64,000 nt of DNA, taken from assembly GCF_003269065.1 (NCBI RefSeq), contig NZ_QLTA01000016.1:31700-95699 (forward strand), in the 5' to 3' direction. Source of the DNA: Paracidovorax anthurii. Its GTDB lineage: Bacteria > Pseudomonadota > Gammaproteobacteria > Burkholderiales > Burkholderiaceae_C. How positions within the stretch are numbered: position 1 is the first letter of the stretch; every line of letters begins with the position of its first letter. The notes under the pieces are model-generated. The model worked only from the letters and a program-made list of their open reading frames with translations, was not told the DNA's origin and searched no databases. Of the stretch, positions 42,749 to 54,990 are shown piece after piece. The translations under genes were made by a program, and so were the position numbers.

Positions 42749-43292
42749 GCCTGTCCTTCCACGCGCACCGCAGGGGCGCCTTCGGCCTGACGGAGACCGT
42801 CCACGAGCTGGTCGAGCTTCTCGTTGTCCATGAAACTGCACATCGTGCGGTCGTTGACGAGCATCACCGGCGAATCGGCGCAGGCGCCGAGGCACTCGCA
42901 CTGCTGGAGGGTGAACAGGCCATCGGCCGTGGTCTCGCCCATGGCGATGCCCAGTTTCTTCTCGAGATGGTGCAGCGCCTTCTGCCCGTCGCGCAGCTGG
43001 CAGGGCAGATTGGTGCAGACGTTGAGCTTGTACTTGCCCACCGGCTGCTGGTTGTACATGTTGTAGAACGTCGTGACTTCGTGCACGGCGATCTGCGGCA
43101 TGCCCAGGACTTCGGCGATCACCGCTTCGCTTTCCGCGCTCACCCAGCCCTGCTCCTGCTGGACGATGGACAGGCAGGCCATCACGGCGGACTGTTTCTG
43201 CTCGGGCGGATATTTCGCCACTTCGCGCGCGAAGCGCGCCCGCGTCGCCTCGGTCACCGGCGATGCGCCGGCAGGGTTCTTCGCTTCGGTAC

Positions 43293-43296
<4 letters not shown>
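42745..43296 (-). CDS. nuoE: NADH-quinone oxidoreductase subunit E
   Basis: 183 residues. A thioredoxin-like 2Fe-2S domain with ligands in [10 protein letters not shown] and [13 protein letters not shown] (cluster N1a), preceded by a helical bundle ([20 protein letters not shown]). Overlaps nuoD by 4 bases and nuoF by 4 bases. Confidence 0.96.
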
Positions 43297-44546
<1,250 letters not shown>

Positions 44547-44575
44547 CGTGGATCACCAGCGAAACGCGGGGCGCT

Positions 44576-45184
44576 TCAGTGCAGGCCTCCGTACTTTTCT
44601 TCGCGGATGATGCGCGGCGTGATCTCGCGCGGCTCGATGGTCACCGGCTCGTACACCACGCGCCGCTGCTCGGCGTCGTAGCGCATCTCCACATGACCCG
44701 ACAGCGGGAAGTCCTTGCGGAAAGGATGCCCGATGAAGCCGTAGTCGGTCAGGATGCGGCGCAGGTCCGGATGCCCGTCGAACACGATGCCGAAGAGGTC
44801 GAACGCCTCGCGCTCGTACCAGCTCGCGGAGTTCCAGATCTCGGAGACGGAAGCCACGACCGGAAAATCATCATCGGGGCAGAACACCTTCACGCGAACG
44901 CGCTGATTGAGGCTCACGGACAAAAGATGCGACACCACGGCATAGCGGGGCCCGTCCACGCCCACGTCCCCATAGGCGGAATAATCCACGCCGCAGAGGT
45001 CCAGGAGCTGCTCGAAGCGGCAGGCGGGCGCATCGCGCAATTGCTGCATCGCGGAGAGGTAGTCCGCGGCACCCACCGTGACCGTGACCTCGCCGAGCGC
45101 GAGCCGGACATCACGCACCTTGTCGCCGAGCGCGGCAACGACCGCATCCCTCAGCACCTCGGGCCGAATAGCAATGGCTGTCAT
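44576..45184 (-). CDS. nuoC: NADH-quinone oxidoreductase subunit C
   Basis: 202 residues. The family signature [29 protein letters not shown] is followed by [19 protein letters not shown]. Separate from nuoD, as in most betaproteobacteria (E. coli has a fusion). The start at 45184 lies 11 bases after the nuoB stop. Confidence 0.96.
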   Translation of the reverse strand: MTAIAIRPEVLRDAVVAALGDKVRDVRLALGEVTVTVGAADYLSAMQQLRDAPACRFEQLLDLCGVDYSAYGDVGVDGPRYAVVSHLLSVSLNQRVRVKVFCPDDDFPVVASVSEIWNSASWYEREAFDLFGIVFDGHPDLRRILTDYGFIGHPFRKDFPLSGHVEMRYDAEQRRVVYEPVTIEPREITPRIIREEKYGGLH

Positions 45185-45195
45185 CCTGAACCCTT

Positions 45196-45675
45196 TCAGA
45201 CGCGGGCGATGGTGTTGGTGCGACGGATCTTCTGCTGGAGCTGAATGATTCCGTAGATGAGCGCCTCCGCGGTCGGGGGGCACCCCGGCACGTACACGTC
45301 CACCGGGACCACGCGGTCGCAGCCGCGCACGACCGAATAGCTGTAGTGGTAGTAGCCACCGCCATTGGCGCACGAGCCCATGGACAGAACCCAGCGGGGC
45401 TCCGACATCTGGTCATACACCTTGCGCAGAGCCGGCGCCATCTTGTTGCACAGCGTGCCCGCGACGATCATGAGGTCGGACTGGCGGGGGCTGGCGCGGA
45501 ACACCTCGGCGCCGAAGCGGCTGATGTCGTAGCGGGCCGCAGCGGCATGCATCATTTCCACGGCGCAGCAAGCCAGACCGAAGGTCATGGGCCAGAGCGA
45601 ACCGGTCTTGGCCCAGTTCACCACGGAGTCATAGCTCGTGGTGATAAAGCCTTCCTTCATCACGCCTTCAATCAT
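45196..45675 (-). CDS. nuoB: NADH-quinone oxidoreductase subunit B
   Basis: 159 residues. Cys ligands of cluster N2 lie in [23 protein letters not shown] and [12 protein letters not shown], the last relay before quinone. Follows nuoA by 24 bases. Confidence 0.97.
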   Translation of the reverse strand: MIEGVMKEGFITTSYDSVVNWAKTGSLWPMTFGLACCAVEMMHAAAARYDISRFGAEVFRASPRQSDLMIVAGTLCNKMAPALRKVYDQMSEPRWVLSMGSCANGGGYYHYSYSVVRGCDRVVPVDVYVPGCPPTAEALIYGIIQLQQKIRRTNTIARV

Positions 45676-45699
45676 CGTGTCGTTCCTTATGAAGCCCGG

Positions 45700-46059
45700 T
45701 CATTCCCAATCCAGGGCACCCTTTTTCCACTCGTAGGCGAAACCCACGACAAGGATGGCCAGGAAGACGATGACGGCAACGAAACCGGTCACACCCACCT
45801 CGTGCAGCGTGACCGCCCACGGAAACAGGAATGCGATTTCCAGATCGAAAAGAATGAAGAGGATGGCGACGAGGTAGTAGCGCACGTCGAACTTCATGCG
45901 CGCATCCTCGAAAGCCTCGAAACCGCACTCGTAGGGAGAGTTCTTCGCGGCATCCGGGCGATTGGGGCCCAGAACATAACCGAGGACCAGGGGTACCACC
46001 CCCACTCCGATGCCTACCAGGATGAACAGAAGAACGGGGAGGTATTGATCGAGGTTCAT
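45700..46059 (-). CDS. nuoA: NADH-quinone oxidoreductase subunit A
   Basis: 119 residues, three helices. [39 protein letters not shown] (read across residues 43-81) is the conserved loop and helix, with the quinone-switch Cys in ECGFE. First gene of the nuo operon, about 80 bases after the tRNA-Leu gene. Confidence 0.96.
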   Translation of the reverse strand: MNLDQYLPVLLFILVGIGVGVVPLVLGYVLGPNRPDAAKNSPYECGFEAFEDARMKFDVRYYLVAILFILFDLEIAFLFPWAVTLHEVGVTGFVAVIVFLAILVVGFAYEWKKGALDWE

Positions 46060-46139
46060 CTGGAGGAGTACCCACCGCTGGTGGCCGCGCCCCGCATTCC
46101 GTGGATGGAGGAATGCACTGGGCGGGCTTGCTTGTGTGT

Positions 46140-46224
46140 TGGTGCCGTCGGCGAGACTCGAACTCGCACAGCTTTCGCCACTACCCCCTCAAGATAGCGT
46201 GTCTACCAATTTCACCACGACGGC
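46140..46224 (-). tRNA. tRNA-Leu (anticodon GAG)
   Basis: 85 nt including an encoded CCA. The acceptor stem GCCGTCG pairs with CGACGGC. D-loop sequence TGAAATTGGTAGACACGC, anticodon stem-loop CTATCTTGAGGGGGTAG with GAG anticodon, a long variable arm (TGGCGAAAGCTGTGC region) and T-loop GTTCGAGTC are all present. The position between secG and nuoA is a conserved betaproteobacterial arrangement. Confidence 0.96.
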
Positions 46225-46300
46225 TGATGTCTACATCTGGATGGCATGAGGAACCCGATGGGTTATTTGGCTTTCCAGACAATCCCGGATTTTACTCCGG

Positions 46301-46335
46301 AAAAACCCGACTCCCAGGAGTCGGGCCTCTTTTTT
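46301..46335 (-). terminator. Bidirectional rho-independent terminator after secG
   Basis: An 8-bp stem (CCCGACTC with GAGTCGGG) and 4-base loop. On the minus strand it is followed by TTTTTCC just past the secG stop, and on the plus strand by CCTCTTTTTT. It separates tpiA-secG from the tRNA-nuo unit. Confidence 0.85.
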
Positions 46336-46339
46336 GAAA

Positions 46340-46720
46340 TTATTTCGTTGGGATCTGGGCGGCGCCGGATGCCGGAGCGGCAGGCACCGGGGCCGGCACG
46401 GCCGACGCGGATGCAGGCGCCACCGGCTGCACGGCCGCAGGTACCGCGGGGCCCTCCAGGACGCTCCCCACACCGGCAGGACGCGCATTGCCGAAATAGG
46501 CCAGCGCCAGCGTAGCGACGAAGAAAACGGCAGCCAGCACCGCCGTGGTCCGCGAGAGGAAGTTGGCGCTTCCGCTCGCCCCGAACAGGCTGCCCGAACT
46601 GCCGCTGCCGAACGCAGCCCCCATGTCCGCACCCTTGCCGTGCTGGATCAGGATGAGGCCAATCATGCCCAGGGCGGCCAGCATCTGCACAGCCAGGATG
46701 ACATTCACAAGCACATTCAT
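46340..46720 (-). CDS. secG: Preprotein translocase subunit SecG
   Basis: 126 residues. Two hydrophobic helices (NVILAVQMLAALGMIGLILIQ and TAVLAAVFFVATLALAYFG) flank HGKGADMGAAFGSGSSGSLFG, the SecG signature loop. The C-terminal 45 residues are a Pro/Ala/Val-rich tail, common in betaproteobacterial SecG. It stabilises SecYE during protein export. Follows tpiA by 38 bases. Confidence 0.94.
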   Translation of the reverse strand: MNVLVNVILAVQMLAALGMIGLILIQHGKGADMGAAFGSGSSGSLFGASGSANFLSRTTAVLAAVFFVATLALAYFGNARPAGVGSVLEGPAVPAAVQPVAPASASAVPAPVPAAPASGAAQIPTK

Positions 46721-46758
46721 TTCTTCGTTACTCCGATTGGATTGCCGCAGGGACCGGC

Positions 46759-47501
<743 letters not shown>

Positions 47502-47505
<4 letters not shown>

Positions 47506-48494
47506 GCTGTCCACGTCAATACGATCTTGCCGGCATGCTGGCTGGATTCCATCAGCGCATGCGCCCGGGATGCCTCGGAGGCCGGGAACGTGCTGTGCAC
47601 CACGGGGCGCACGGCACCCGCCGCGAACAACGGCCACACGCGCTCGCGCAAGGCCCGAGCGATGGCGCCCTTGAACTCGACCGACCGCGGGCGCAGCGTG
47701 GAGCCCGTCACAGTGAGGCGGCGACGCAGCACGAGACCCGCATTGAAGCCGGACTGCACGCCCCCCTGCACCGCGATGATCACCAGCCGGCCATCCTCGG
47801 CCAGGCACTCGACCTCCCGGGCCACATAGTCGCCGGCCACCATGTCGAGCACGACATCCACGCCCTTGCCGGCGGTGATGCGCTGAACCTCGGCCACGAA
47901 ATCCTGCGTCCTGTAGTTGATGGCATGGTGCGCACCGAGATCGAGGCACGCCCGGCACTTCTCGTCCGAGCCCGCCGTCACGATCACCGTGGCACCGAAG
48001 GCACGGCCGAACTGGATGGCGGTCACGCCGATGCCGCTGCTGCCGCCCTGCACCAGCAGGGTTTCCCCCGCCTGGAGGCGCCCCCGGTCGAAGACGTTGC
48101 TCCACACCGTGAAGAACGTCTCCGGAAGGGATGCAGCCTCCACGTCGGTCAGCCCCTCGGGCACCGGCAGGCACTGGGCCACGGGCACAACGCACAGTTC
48201 GGCATAGCCGCCCCCGGCGACGAGCGCGCACACGCGATCGCCGACCCGCAGCCCGGCCGCAGCCAGCGCCTCGGCATCACCACGCTCGATAACGCCAGCC
48301 ACCTCAAGACCCGGCAGATCCGACGTGCCGGCGGGGGGCGCGTAGTGCCCCTTGCGCTGCAGTACGTCAGGGCGGTTGATGCCACTGGCCGCGACGCGGA
48401 TCAGCAGCTCACCCGGCCCGGGCTGCGGCGCAGGACGTTCGGTCAGGCGCAGCACTTCCGGACCGCCGAAACCGGCGATCTCCACGGCGCGCAT
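47502..48494 (-). CDS. NAD(P)H quinone oxidoreductase, PIG3/zinc-free MDR family
   Basis: 330 residues from ATG 48494 (GGAG 6 bases upstream); in-frame ATGs at 48506 and 48518 are alternatives. [17 protein letters not shown] opens the GroES-like domain, [17 protein letters not shown] is the PIG3 signature, and [22 protein letters not shown] with [23 protein letters not shown] binds NADPH. It reduces quinones by hydride or single-electron transfer. Coupled to tpiA. Confidence 0.9.
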
Positions 48495-48596
48495 GGGGGT
48501 CTCCATTCTGGATTCCATGAAAGGGTTGAAGCGTCTCAAGACTGCCAGCCCGGGTCAACCCGGGCCGGCCGCCATGACAGCGACAGCGAATGCCGG

Positions 48597-50846
48597 TCAG
48601 GCATCCATCTGGCCGGGCTGCTCGCCGGAGGCCAGGGATTGCTGCTGCTGTTGCTGCTGCTCGGAGGCGCCGTAATCGCGGCGCTCACGGCGTTCACCGC
48701 GCTCCGCACGCTCGCCACGCTCGGCCGGAGCCGGACGGCCGCTGTCGCCCGCCGGGCGGTCCAGCAGCGCCTTCATGGACAGCTTGACGCGGCCCTTGTC
48801 GTCGGTCTCGAGCACCTTGACCTTCACGATCTGGCCTTCGCTCAGGTAGTCGGTCACCTTCTCCACGCGCTCGTGGGCGATCTGGCTGATGTGCAGCAGG
48901 CCGTCCTTGCCGGGCAGCAGGGTGATGAGCGCGCCGAAGTCGAGGATCTTGACCACGGGGCCTTCGTAGATCTTGCCGATCTCGACCTCGGCCGTGATCT
49001 GCTCGATGCGGCGCTTGGCCTCGTCGGCCTTCGCGCTGTCGGTGGACGCAATGGTGATCGTGCCGTCTTCATCGATGTTGATCTGCGTGCCGGTTTCTTC
49101 CGTCAGCGCGCGGATCACCGCGCCGCCCTTGCCGATCACGTCGCGGATCTTCTCGGGGTTGATCTTCATCGTGTAGAGCTTGGGCGCGAAGCTGGAGACT
49201 TCGGTCTTCGCTTCACCCATCGCGTCCTGCATCTTGCCGAGGATGTGCAGGCGCGCTTCCTTGGCCTGGGCCAGGGCGACTTGCATGATTTCCTTGGTGA
49301 TGCCCTGGATCTTGATGTCCATCTGCAGGGCGGTGATGCCGGCCGTGGTGCCGGCCACCTTGAAGTCCATGTCGCCCAGGTGGTCCTCGTCGCCGAGGAT
49401 GTCGGTCAGCACGGCGAAGCGGTTGTCCTCCTTGATGAGACCCATGGCGATGCCGGCCACGTGGGCCTTCATCGGCACGCCGGCGTCCATCATCGAGAGG
49501 CAGCCGCCACAGACGGACGCCATGGACGAGGAACCGTTGGACTCGGTGATCTCGGACACCACACGGATGGTGTAGGGGAACTCTTCCTTGGTCGGCAGCA
49601 CGGCGACCAGCGCGCGCTTGGCCAGGCGGCCGTGGCCCACTTCGCGGCGCTTGGTGGAGCCCATGCGACCCACTTCGCCGGTGGCGAAGGGAGGCATGTT
49701 GTAGTGGAACATGAAGCGGTCTTCGAACTCGCCGGCCAGCGCGTCGATGCGCTGCGCGTCGCGCTCGGTGCCCAGCGTGGAGACCACCAGCGCCTGGGTT
49801 TCGCCACGCGTGAACAGCGCGGAGCCGTGCGTGCGGGGCAGCACGGAGTTGCGGATCTCGATGGGGCGCACGGTGCGCGTGTCACGGCCATCGATGCGGG
49901 GCTCGCCGGCCAGGATCTGGCTGCGCACGATCTTGGCCTCGATATCGAACAGCAGGGCCTCGACCTTCACGGCGTCGAACTCGGCGCCCTCGGCCTTGAG
50001 CGACTCCAGCACGGAAGCGGAAGCCTCGCGCAGGGCCTGCGTGCGGGCCTGCTTGCTGCGGATCTGGTAGGCGGCACGCAGCTTTTCTTCGGCGAGCTGG
50101 ACCACCTTGGCGATGAAGGGCTCGTCCTTCGCGGGGGGCTGCCAGTCCCAGACCGGCTTGCCGGCCTCGCGCACCAGCTCATGGATGGCGTTGATGGCGA
50201 TCCGGCCCTGCTCGTGGCCGAACACCACGGCGCCCAGCATGACGTCTTCGGGCAGTTGCTGCGCCTCGGACTCGACCATCAGCACGGCGGCTTCGGTGCC
50301 GGCGACGACGAGGTCCATCTGCGAACCCTTGCGGGCCGTCTGGCCGGGGTTCAGCACGTATTCACCGTTGATGTAGCCCACGCGCGCGGCGCCGATGGGG
50401 CCGTTGAACGGGATGCCGGAAATGGAGAGCGCGGCGCTCACGGCGATCATCGCGGCGATGTCGGCATCGACCTCGGGGTTCAGCGAGACGGTGTGGATGA
50501 CCACGTGCACCTCGTTGTAGAAGCCTTCGGGGAAGAGCGGACGGATCGGGCGGTCGATCAGGCGGCTGGTCAGCGTCTCGAGTTCGCTGGGCTTGGCTTC
50601 GCGCTTGAAGAAGCTGCCGGGGATCTTGCCTGCGGCGTAGGTCTTCTCGATGTAGTCCACCGTGAGGGGGAAGAAGTCCTGGCCGGGCTTGGCGGACTTG
50701 GAGGCGACGACGGTGGCCAGCACGACCGTGTCGTCGATGTTCACCAGCACGGCGCCGGACGCCTGGCGGGCGATCTCGCCGGTTTCCATGACGACGGTCT
50801 TGTCGCCCCACTGGAACGTCTTGGTGACCTTGTTGAAAATGCTCAT
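48597..50846 (-). CDS. pnp: Polyribonucleotide nucleotidyltransferase (PNPase)
   Basis: 749 residues. Two RNase PH domains ([15 protein letters not shown]... and [20 protein letters not shown] with the catalytic [19 protein letters not shown] region) flank a helical domain. KH ([20 protein letters not shown]) and S1 ([33 protein letters not shown], about residues 625-690) domains follow. The C-terminal tail ends in a Gln tract of about eight residues. It degrades RNA 3' to 5' by phosphorolysis. Lies downstream of rpsO with a 16-bp hairpin between them. Confidence 0.97.
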   Translation of the reverse strand: MSIFNKVTKTFQWGDKTVVMETGEIARQASGAVLVNIDDTVVLATVVASKSAKPGQDFFPLTVDYIEKTYAAGKIPGSFFKREAKPSELETLTSRLIDRPIRPLFPEGFYNEVHVVIHTVSLNPEVDADIAAMIAVSAALSISGIPFNGPIGAARVGYINGEYVLNPGQTARKGSQMDLVVAGTEAAVLMVESEAQQLPEDVMLGAVVFGHEQGRIAINAIHELVREAGKPVWDWQPPAKDEPFIAKVVQLAEEKLRAAYQIRSKQARTQALREASASVLESLKAEGAEFDAVKVEALLFDIEAKIVRSQILAGEPRIDGRDTRTVRPIEIRNSVLPRTHGSALFTRGETQALVVSTLGTERDAQRIDALAGEFEDRFMFHYNMPPFATGEVGRMGSTKRREVGHGRLAKRALVAVLPTKEEFPYTIRVVSEITESNGSSSMASVCGGCLSMMDAGVPMKAHVAGIAMGLIKEDNRFAVLTDILGDEDHLGDMDFKVAGTTAGITALQMDIKIQGITKEIMQVALAQAKEARLHILGKMQDAMGEAKTEVSSFAPKLYTMKINPEKIRDVIGKGGAVIRALTEETGTQINIDEDGTITIASTDSAKADEAKRRIEQITAEVEIGKIYEGPVVKILDFGALITLLPGKDGLLHISQIAHERVEKVTDYLSEGQIVKVKVLETDDKGRVKLSMKALLDRPAGDSGRPAPAERGERAERGERRERRDYGASEQQQQQQQSLASGEQPGQMDA
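48640..48663 (-). repeat. CAG/CAA microsatellite encoding poly-Gln in the PNPase tail
   Basis: Read on the minus strand, mixed CAG/CAA triplets give about eight consecutive Gln in the disordered C-terminal tail. The length may vary between strains. Confidence 0.7.
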
Positions 50847-51010
50847 GGTTGCTCCGTTTTCAGGAGCCGGCCGCGCGGGCCGGCGGGGTTGAGGAGCCCT
50901 GCCATCCAGAACACGATGCCATTCCAGTGGACCTGCCGGCCCGCGCCTTGCGGCCAGGGCCATTGGAATGACACAGCTTCGCTCTGCGATTGCGAGTGCG
51001 GCTCCGAAGT

Positions 51011-51050
51011 AGAAACGCCTGAGCTAGCCAGTTGCTAACCCAGGCGTCTG
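51011..51050 (-). promoter_or_regulatory. Hairpin between rpsO and pnp (attenuator or RNase III site)
   Basis: On the minus strand AGACGCCTGGGTTAGC can pair with GCTAGCTCAGGCGTTT through 16 base pairs including three wobbles, loop AACTG. It sits in the rpsO-pnp spacer, where E. coli has a terminator and the RNase III-processed autoregulatory hairpin. It is followed by only a short T-run. Confidence 0.7.
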
Positions 51051-51066
51051 CGGCATGCGTTCGCGA

Positions 51067-51333
51067 TTACTTGCGCAGGCCGAGCTTGGCGATCAGGGCC
51101 GTGTAGCGGTCAGCGTCCTTGGCCTTGAGGTAGTCCAGCAGCTTGCGGCGGCGGCTCACCATGCGCAGCAGGCCGCGACGGCCGTGGTGATCCTTGGCGT
51201 GCTGCTTGAAGTGGGGGGTGAGTTCGTTGATGCGGGCGGTCAGGAGGGCCACCTGCACTTCGGGACTGCCGGTGTCGTTGGCGGCGCGGGCGTTGTCCTT
51301 GATGACTTCGGCCTTGATGGAGGATGCGATCAT
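51067..51333 (-). CDS. rpsO: 30S ribosomal protein S15
   Basis: 88 residues, full length. The family segments [50 protein letters not shown] and [12 protein letters not shown] are all present. Binds the three-way junction of 16S rRNA. Upstream of pnp, as in most bacteria. Confidence 0.97.
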   Translation of the reverse strand: MIASSIKAEVIKDNARAANDTGSPEVQVALLTARINELTPHFKQHAKDHHGRRGLLRMVSRRRKLLDYLKAKDADRYTALIAKLGLRK

Positions 51334-51459
51334 TCGATTTCCTTGGGTGTCGGGACCGGCGGGGCCAGCGCGCGCGGCGTGGAGACGGTCCCGGGTTTTA
51401 CTTGCGCCGTCGGCTGGAATGGCCAGCGGCGTGCGTCTTGCACCATGCAAAACCATCGG

Positions 51460-51465
51460 ATTATA
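51460..51465 (-). promoter_or_regulatory. -10 box of rpsO
   Basis: A perfect TATAAT on the minus strand about 127 bases before the rpsO ATG. It overlaps the TAA stop of the upstream aminotransferase gene. The -35 position (51483-51488, ATGGCT) is poor. Confidence 0.55.
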
Positions 51466-52633
51466 CCGCGCCCGCCCCTTCCAGCCATTTGCGCAGCCGG
51501 GCCACCCCTTCCGCGAGGCGCCCGGGGTCCTTCGAGGCGAAGCACCAGCGCAGCCAGCCCTGCCCCTCGGGCCCGAAGGCCTCGCCGGGCGCCAGTCCCA
51601 GGCCGGCCTCGGCGACCAGCCGCTTGGCGGTGGCCAGCGAATCCCCGTGCCCCGCAAGGCGGAAGAAGGCGTACATGCCGCCGCTGGCCGGGTGGGCGAG
51701 CAGGCCCGGCAGTGCCTGCAGCAGGGGCAGGAGGGTGTCCCGGCAGGTCCGCAGGTGCCCGACGACGCGGGGGGTGATCTCCGGCTCGTGCTGCAGCGCC
51801 GCGATGCCCGCGCGCTGGGTGAACACGCTCACGCACGAGGTGTTGAATTCGATGAGCTTGCCCATGTGCGGCGTCATGGCGGGCGGCATCACGAGCCAGC
51901 CCAGGCGCCAGCCGGTCATGAGGAAGCTCTTGGAGAAACTGTGGACCACGACCAGCCGGTCCGCAGGCTCGGCGATGTCGAGGAAGCTGGGCGCGCAGCC
52001 GCGCGGCGTGGGCTCGTAGTAGAGCCGCTCGTACACCTCGTCCGCGAGGATCCAGGTGCCCGTCGCGCGGCAATGCTCCAGGATCTGCCGCTGCTCTCCG
52101 GCCGAGAGCGTCCAGCCCGTGGGGTTGTTGGGGGCGTTGACCACCAGCAGCCGCGTGGCGGGCGTCACGGCCTGCCGCAGCGCGTCCATGTCGAGCGCCC
52201 AGGCACCGTCCGGGCCGGGCCGCAGCGGCACGCAGCGCAGGTGCGCGCCCATGACCCGCGGCTGGGCCGTGAGATTGGGCCACACCGGGGTGATGGCCAC
52301 CACCTCGTCGCCCGGGTCCACCAGGGCCTGCACGGACAGCATCAGGGCATTGACGCCGCCCGAGGTGACGGCGATCCGCTCCACGCCGATCGCGCCCCCG
52401 TGCAGCCGGGCCATGTAGGCGGCGATCGCCTCGCGCAGCGCGGGAAGGCCGAGGTTGTGGGAATAGAAGGTCTCGCCCGCGCGCAGGGAGGCGATGGCGG
52501 CGTCGCTGACGGCCTGCGGGGTGGTCTCGTCGCTTTCGCCGAACCAGAACGGCAGCACGTCGGCATGCCCCATGCCGGCGTTGGCGACTTCGCGGATCCG
52601 GGATTCTTCGAGAGAGAGGAAGGTGTGGCGCAT
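51461..52633 (-). CDS. Class I/II PLP-dependent aminotransferase
   Basis: 390 residues. [50 protein letters not shown] (phosphate loop), [13 protein letters not shown] (Asn contact), [12 protein letters not shown] (Asp/Tyr) and [18 protein letters not shown] with the Schiff-base Lys all match fold-type I class I aminotransferases. Closest in style to aspartate/aromatic or MalY-PatB-like enzymes, but the substrate cannot be fixed. An internal QHEPE region and CASKDP near the end are ordinary. Upstream of rpsO, with its stop overlapping the rpsO -10 box. Confidence 0.88.
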   Translation of the reverse strand: MRHTFLSLEESRIREVANAGMGHADVLPFWFGESDETTPQAVSDAAIASLRAGETFYSHNLGLPALREAIAAYMARLHGGAIGVERIAVTSGGVNALMLSVQALVDPGDEVVAITPVWPNLTAQPRVMGAHLRCVPLRPGPDGAWALDMDALRQAVTPATRLLVVNAPNNPTGWTLSAGEQRQILEHCRATGTWILADEVYERLYYEPTPRGCAPSFLDIAEPADRLVVVHSFSKSFLMTGWRLGWLVMPPAMTPHMGKLIEFNTSCVSVFTQRAGIAALQHEPEITPRVVGHLRTCRDTLLPLLQALPGLLAHPASGGMYAFFRLAGHGDSLATAKRLVAEAGLGLAPGEAFGPEGQGWLRWCFASKDPGRLAEGVARLRKWLEGAGAV

Positions 52634-52735
52634 GGACAGGTCGATGAATGAACGAACGCACGGCGGGACATAACGCACGGCGGGGTCTCGCGGCGGCGCG
52701 CGGAAGGTACATTGCGCAGCCGGAGGAAACACGAC

Positions 52736-53017
52736 ATGCAAAGAACGAACCACGCCCGCGCCCTGGCCCGGCTCGCGGCCGCGCTCCTGATCGGGGGCGC
52801 GCTCGCGGGCGCCGCACCGGCGGCCCAGGACACGGCGGAGCCCTCGCAGACCCCGGGCGGGAGCGCCAGGGCCAAGGCCCCGAAGAAGTCGCTCAAGATC
52901 CACAACGGCCCGCCCAACCATTCGGGCGAGACCCCGGCGGAGCGGGATCGCCGACTGTACCGGGAATGCAGGGGCCTGCCCAACGCCGGCGCCTGCCTGG
53001 GCTACGCGCGGCGCTGA
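52736..53017 (+). CDS. Small exported basic protein, unknown
   Basis: 93 residues. The signal-like N-terminus RLAAALLIGGALAGAAPAAQ is cleaved near residue 30. The mature part is Lys/Pro-rich (SARAKAPKKSLKIHNGPPNH) and ends ERDRRLYRECRGLPNAGACLGYARR with two Cys, perhaps a disulfide. The strong CGGAGG ribosome-binding site supports the start. Family not recognised; the C-terminal pattern recurs in small Burkholderiales secreted proteins as far as I recall. Divergent from the aminotransferase. Confidence 0.65.
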   Translation: MQRTNHARALARLAAALLIGGALAGAAPAAQDTAEPSQTPGGSARAKAPKKSLKIHNGPPNHSGETPAERDRRLYRECRGLPNAGACLGYARR

Positions 53018-53133
53018 CCACCCCGCCCCCGAACGGAACCGCCCCGCCGCCGGCGCGTTGTCCGACAGGCCGGCCGCGCGGGCTTGCGCTATACCTCGGG
53101 CACCCCGCGCCCCCGCGCATCGCAGGACCTTCC

Positions 53134-54954
53134 ATGCCTGACGGTTTCGTTGCCCCCCCACGCCCCCGCGCCGCCTTCGGGCGCTGGTGCGCCCTCCCCC
53201 TCCTTCTTCTGGCGCTGTGCGGCGCGGGCTGCTCGGGCCTGCCGCAGAACGTGGAGCGGCCGGAATCCTTCGCGCTGGCGCCCACCGGCGGCACGCCGCT
53301 CGCGCGCACCGTGGAGGAGCGCCGGCAGGCGGCGGGCGGGCGGCACGCCTCGGGCTTCCTGCTGCTGAGCGGCCCGCAGGACGCCTACGGCAGCCGCCTG
53401 GCGCTGGTGGATGCCGCGCAGAAGACCCTGGACCTGCAGTACTACGCCATCCACGCCGACGCGAGCAGCGAGCGCCTGCTGCGCGGCGTGGTCGCGGCCG
53501 CGCGGCGGGGCGTGCGCGTGCGCGTGCTGCTGGACGATTTCCACAGCACCGGGCGCAACGCGCTGGTGATGGGGCTCGCGTTCCAGCCCAACATCGAGAT
53601 GCGCATGTTCAATCCCGTGGCGGGGCCGCGCGATTCCATGGTGGGGCGGCTGTGGGGCTCGCTCACCGATTTCTCGCGGGTGCAGCAGCGCATGCACAAC
53701 AAGCTGTTCATCGCCGACAACGCGATGGGCGTGACCGGCGGCCGCAACCTGGGCGATGCCTATTTCGGCAATGGCGATTCCGGCAACTTCGTGGACCTGG
53801 ACGTGCTGGCCGCGGGCCCGATCGTGGCGGAGATGTCGCGCAGCTTCGACAGCTACTGGAACAACCGGCGCGCCTATCCGGTGCAATCGCTCATCACGCA
53901 GGAAGAGCTGGCCCGCCTGCGCGAGCAGACACGCGGCACGCCCGCGGCGCAGCACCCCGAGGGCGACCGCGACGTGGTGCCCGCCGCCCGCGCCGCCGAG
54001 CCCCCCGGTGCCGCGCGGCCCGCTGGCGGCGAGCCCCGCCCCGGCGAGGCGCCCGAGTCCGCCGAGCGGCGCGCGCGCGTCTGGAACGAGCAGTCCATGG
54101 ACCTGGGCGCGGCGCCCTTCACCTGGGCACCGGCGGTGATGCTCGCGGACCGGCCGACCAAGATCCCCGCGGACGGCGATCCGCCCGAGCCGACCGCCAG
54201 CCTGGCCTCCGGTGCCGGCCTGGAGGTGAGCGGGCCGCGCGGGCCGGTGGCGCCGGCCGCGGGCCCGCCGCAGGCCGCCTCGCTGCAGGCCTCGGCCGCG
54301 CACGCGGCGCAGGGCGAGACGGTGGTGGACGGCATGCTGCAGCTGATGGCCCAGGCGCGCGAGGACCTGCTCATCATCTCGCCCTACTTCGTGCCGGGCG
54401 ACGACATGAAGCGCGCCTTCGCGGACGCCCGGGCGCGCGGCGTGCGGGTGCGCGTGCTCACCAACTCGCTGGCGTCCAACGATGCCCCCGTGGCCCATGC
54501 GGGGTATGCGCGCCACCGCGAGGATCTGCTGGCGATGGGGCTCGAACTCTACGAGCTGCGCAGCGAACAGGCCGGCCTGAAGTCCACCTTCGGCGCATCG
54601 GGCTCGGGGGCCATCGGCCCGTCGCGCTCCATGCTCCACTCCAAGGTGCTGGTGGTGGACGGGCGGCTGCTGGCCGTGGGGTCGATGAACCTGGACTTGC
54701 GCTCGCAGCTGCAGAACACCGAGATCGCGCTGCTGATCCACAGCCGGACGCTATCGCGCATGGCGGCGACGCAGATCGAGACGACCATGCGCGAGGCCTC
54801 CTGGCGCGTCGAGCCGGCGCCGGGTGGCGGGCTGGTGTGGCGCGCGCCGCAGGGCAGCGGACTGCAGGATGCCACCCGCGAACCCGATGCGAGCCTGGGC
54901 CTGCGCATGCTGCTGCGGCTGCTGGGCCCGCTGGCACCCGACCACCTGCTGTAG
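53134..54954 (+). CDS. Phospholipase D-family lipoprotein (cardiolipin synthase ClsC-like)
   Basis: 606 residues. The lipobox GAGC (Cys33) follows a hydrophobic signal. Two HKD motifs are present: RMHNKLFIADNAMGVTGGRN near residue 190 and SMLHSKVLVVDGRLLAVGSMN near residue 502. The spacing is enlarged by an Ala/Pro-rich insert (about residues 265-390). DLQYYAIHADASSERLL and LLIISPYFVPGDDMKRAF are conserved ClsC-type blocks. It probably makes cardiolipin from phosphatidyl donors or hydrolyses phospholipids at the envelope. It converges with dusC. Confidence 0.88.
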   Translation: MPDGFVAPPRPRAAFGRWCALPLLLLALCGAGCSGLPQNVERPESFALAPTGGTPLARTVEERRQAAGGRHASGFLLLSGPQDAYGSRLALVDAAQKTLDLQYYAIHADASSERLLRGVVAAARRGVRVRVLLDDFHSTGRNALVMGLAFQPNIEMRMFNPVAGPRDSMVGRLWGSLTDFSRVQQRMHNKLFIADNAMGVTGGRNLGDAYFGNGDSGNFVDLDVLAAGPIVAEMSRSFDSYWNNRRAYPVQSLITQEELARLREQTRGTPAAQHPEGDRDVVPAARAAEPPGAARPAGGEPRPGEAPESAERRARVWNEQSMDLGAAPFTWAPAVMLADRPTKIPADGDPPEPTASLASGAGLEVSGPRGPVAPAAGPPQAASLQASAAHAAQGETVVDGMLQLMAQAREDLLIISPYFVPGDDMKRAFADARARGVRVRVLTNSLASNDAPVAHAGYARHREDLLAMGLELYELRSEQAGLKSTFGASGSGAIGPSRSMLHSKVLVVDGRLLAVGSMNLDLRSQLQNTEIALLIHSRTLSRMAATQIETTMREASWRVEPAPGGGLVWRAPQGSGLQDATREPDASLGLRMLLRLLGPLAPDHLL

Positions 54955-54990
54955 CCCGCGCGCCGCCCCTTTCCCTGCGCGCCGCTCCCG

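Noticed and set aside
39275..42790. Long open frame antisense to nuoG/nuoF
   Set aside because: Same high-GC shadow effect. The sense strand encodes unambiguous complex I subunits.
47535..51038. Long open frame antisense to pnp and the quinone oxidoreductase gene
   Set aside because: Shadow of codon-biased sense genes with no recognisable protein features.
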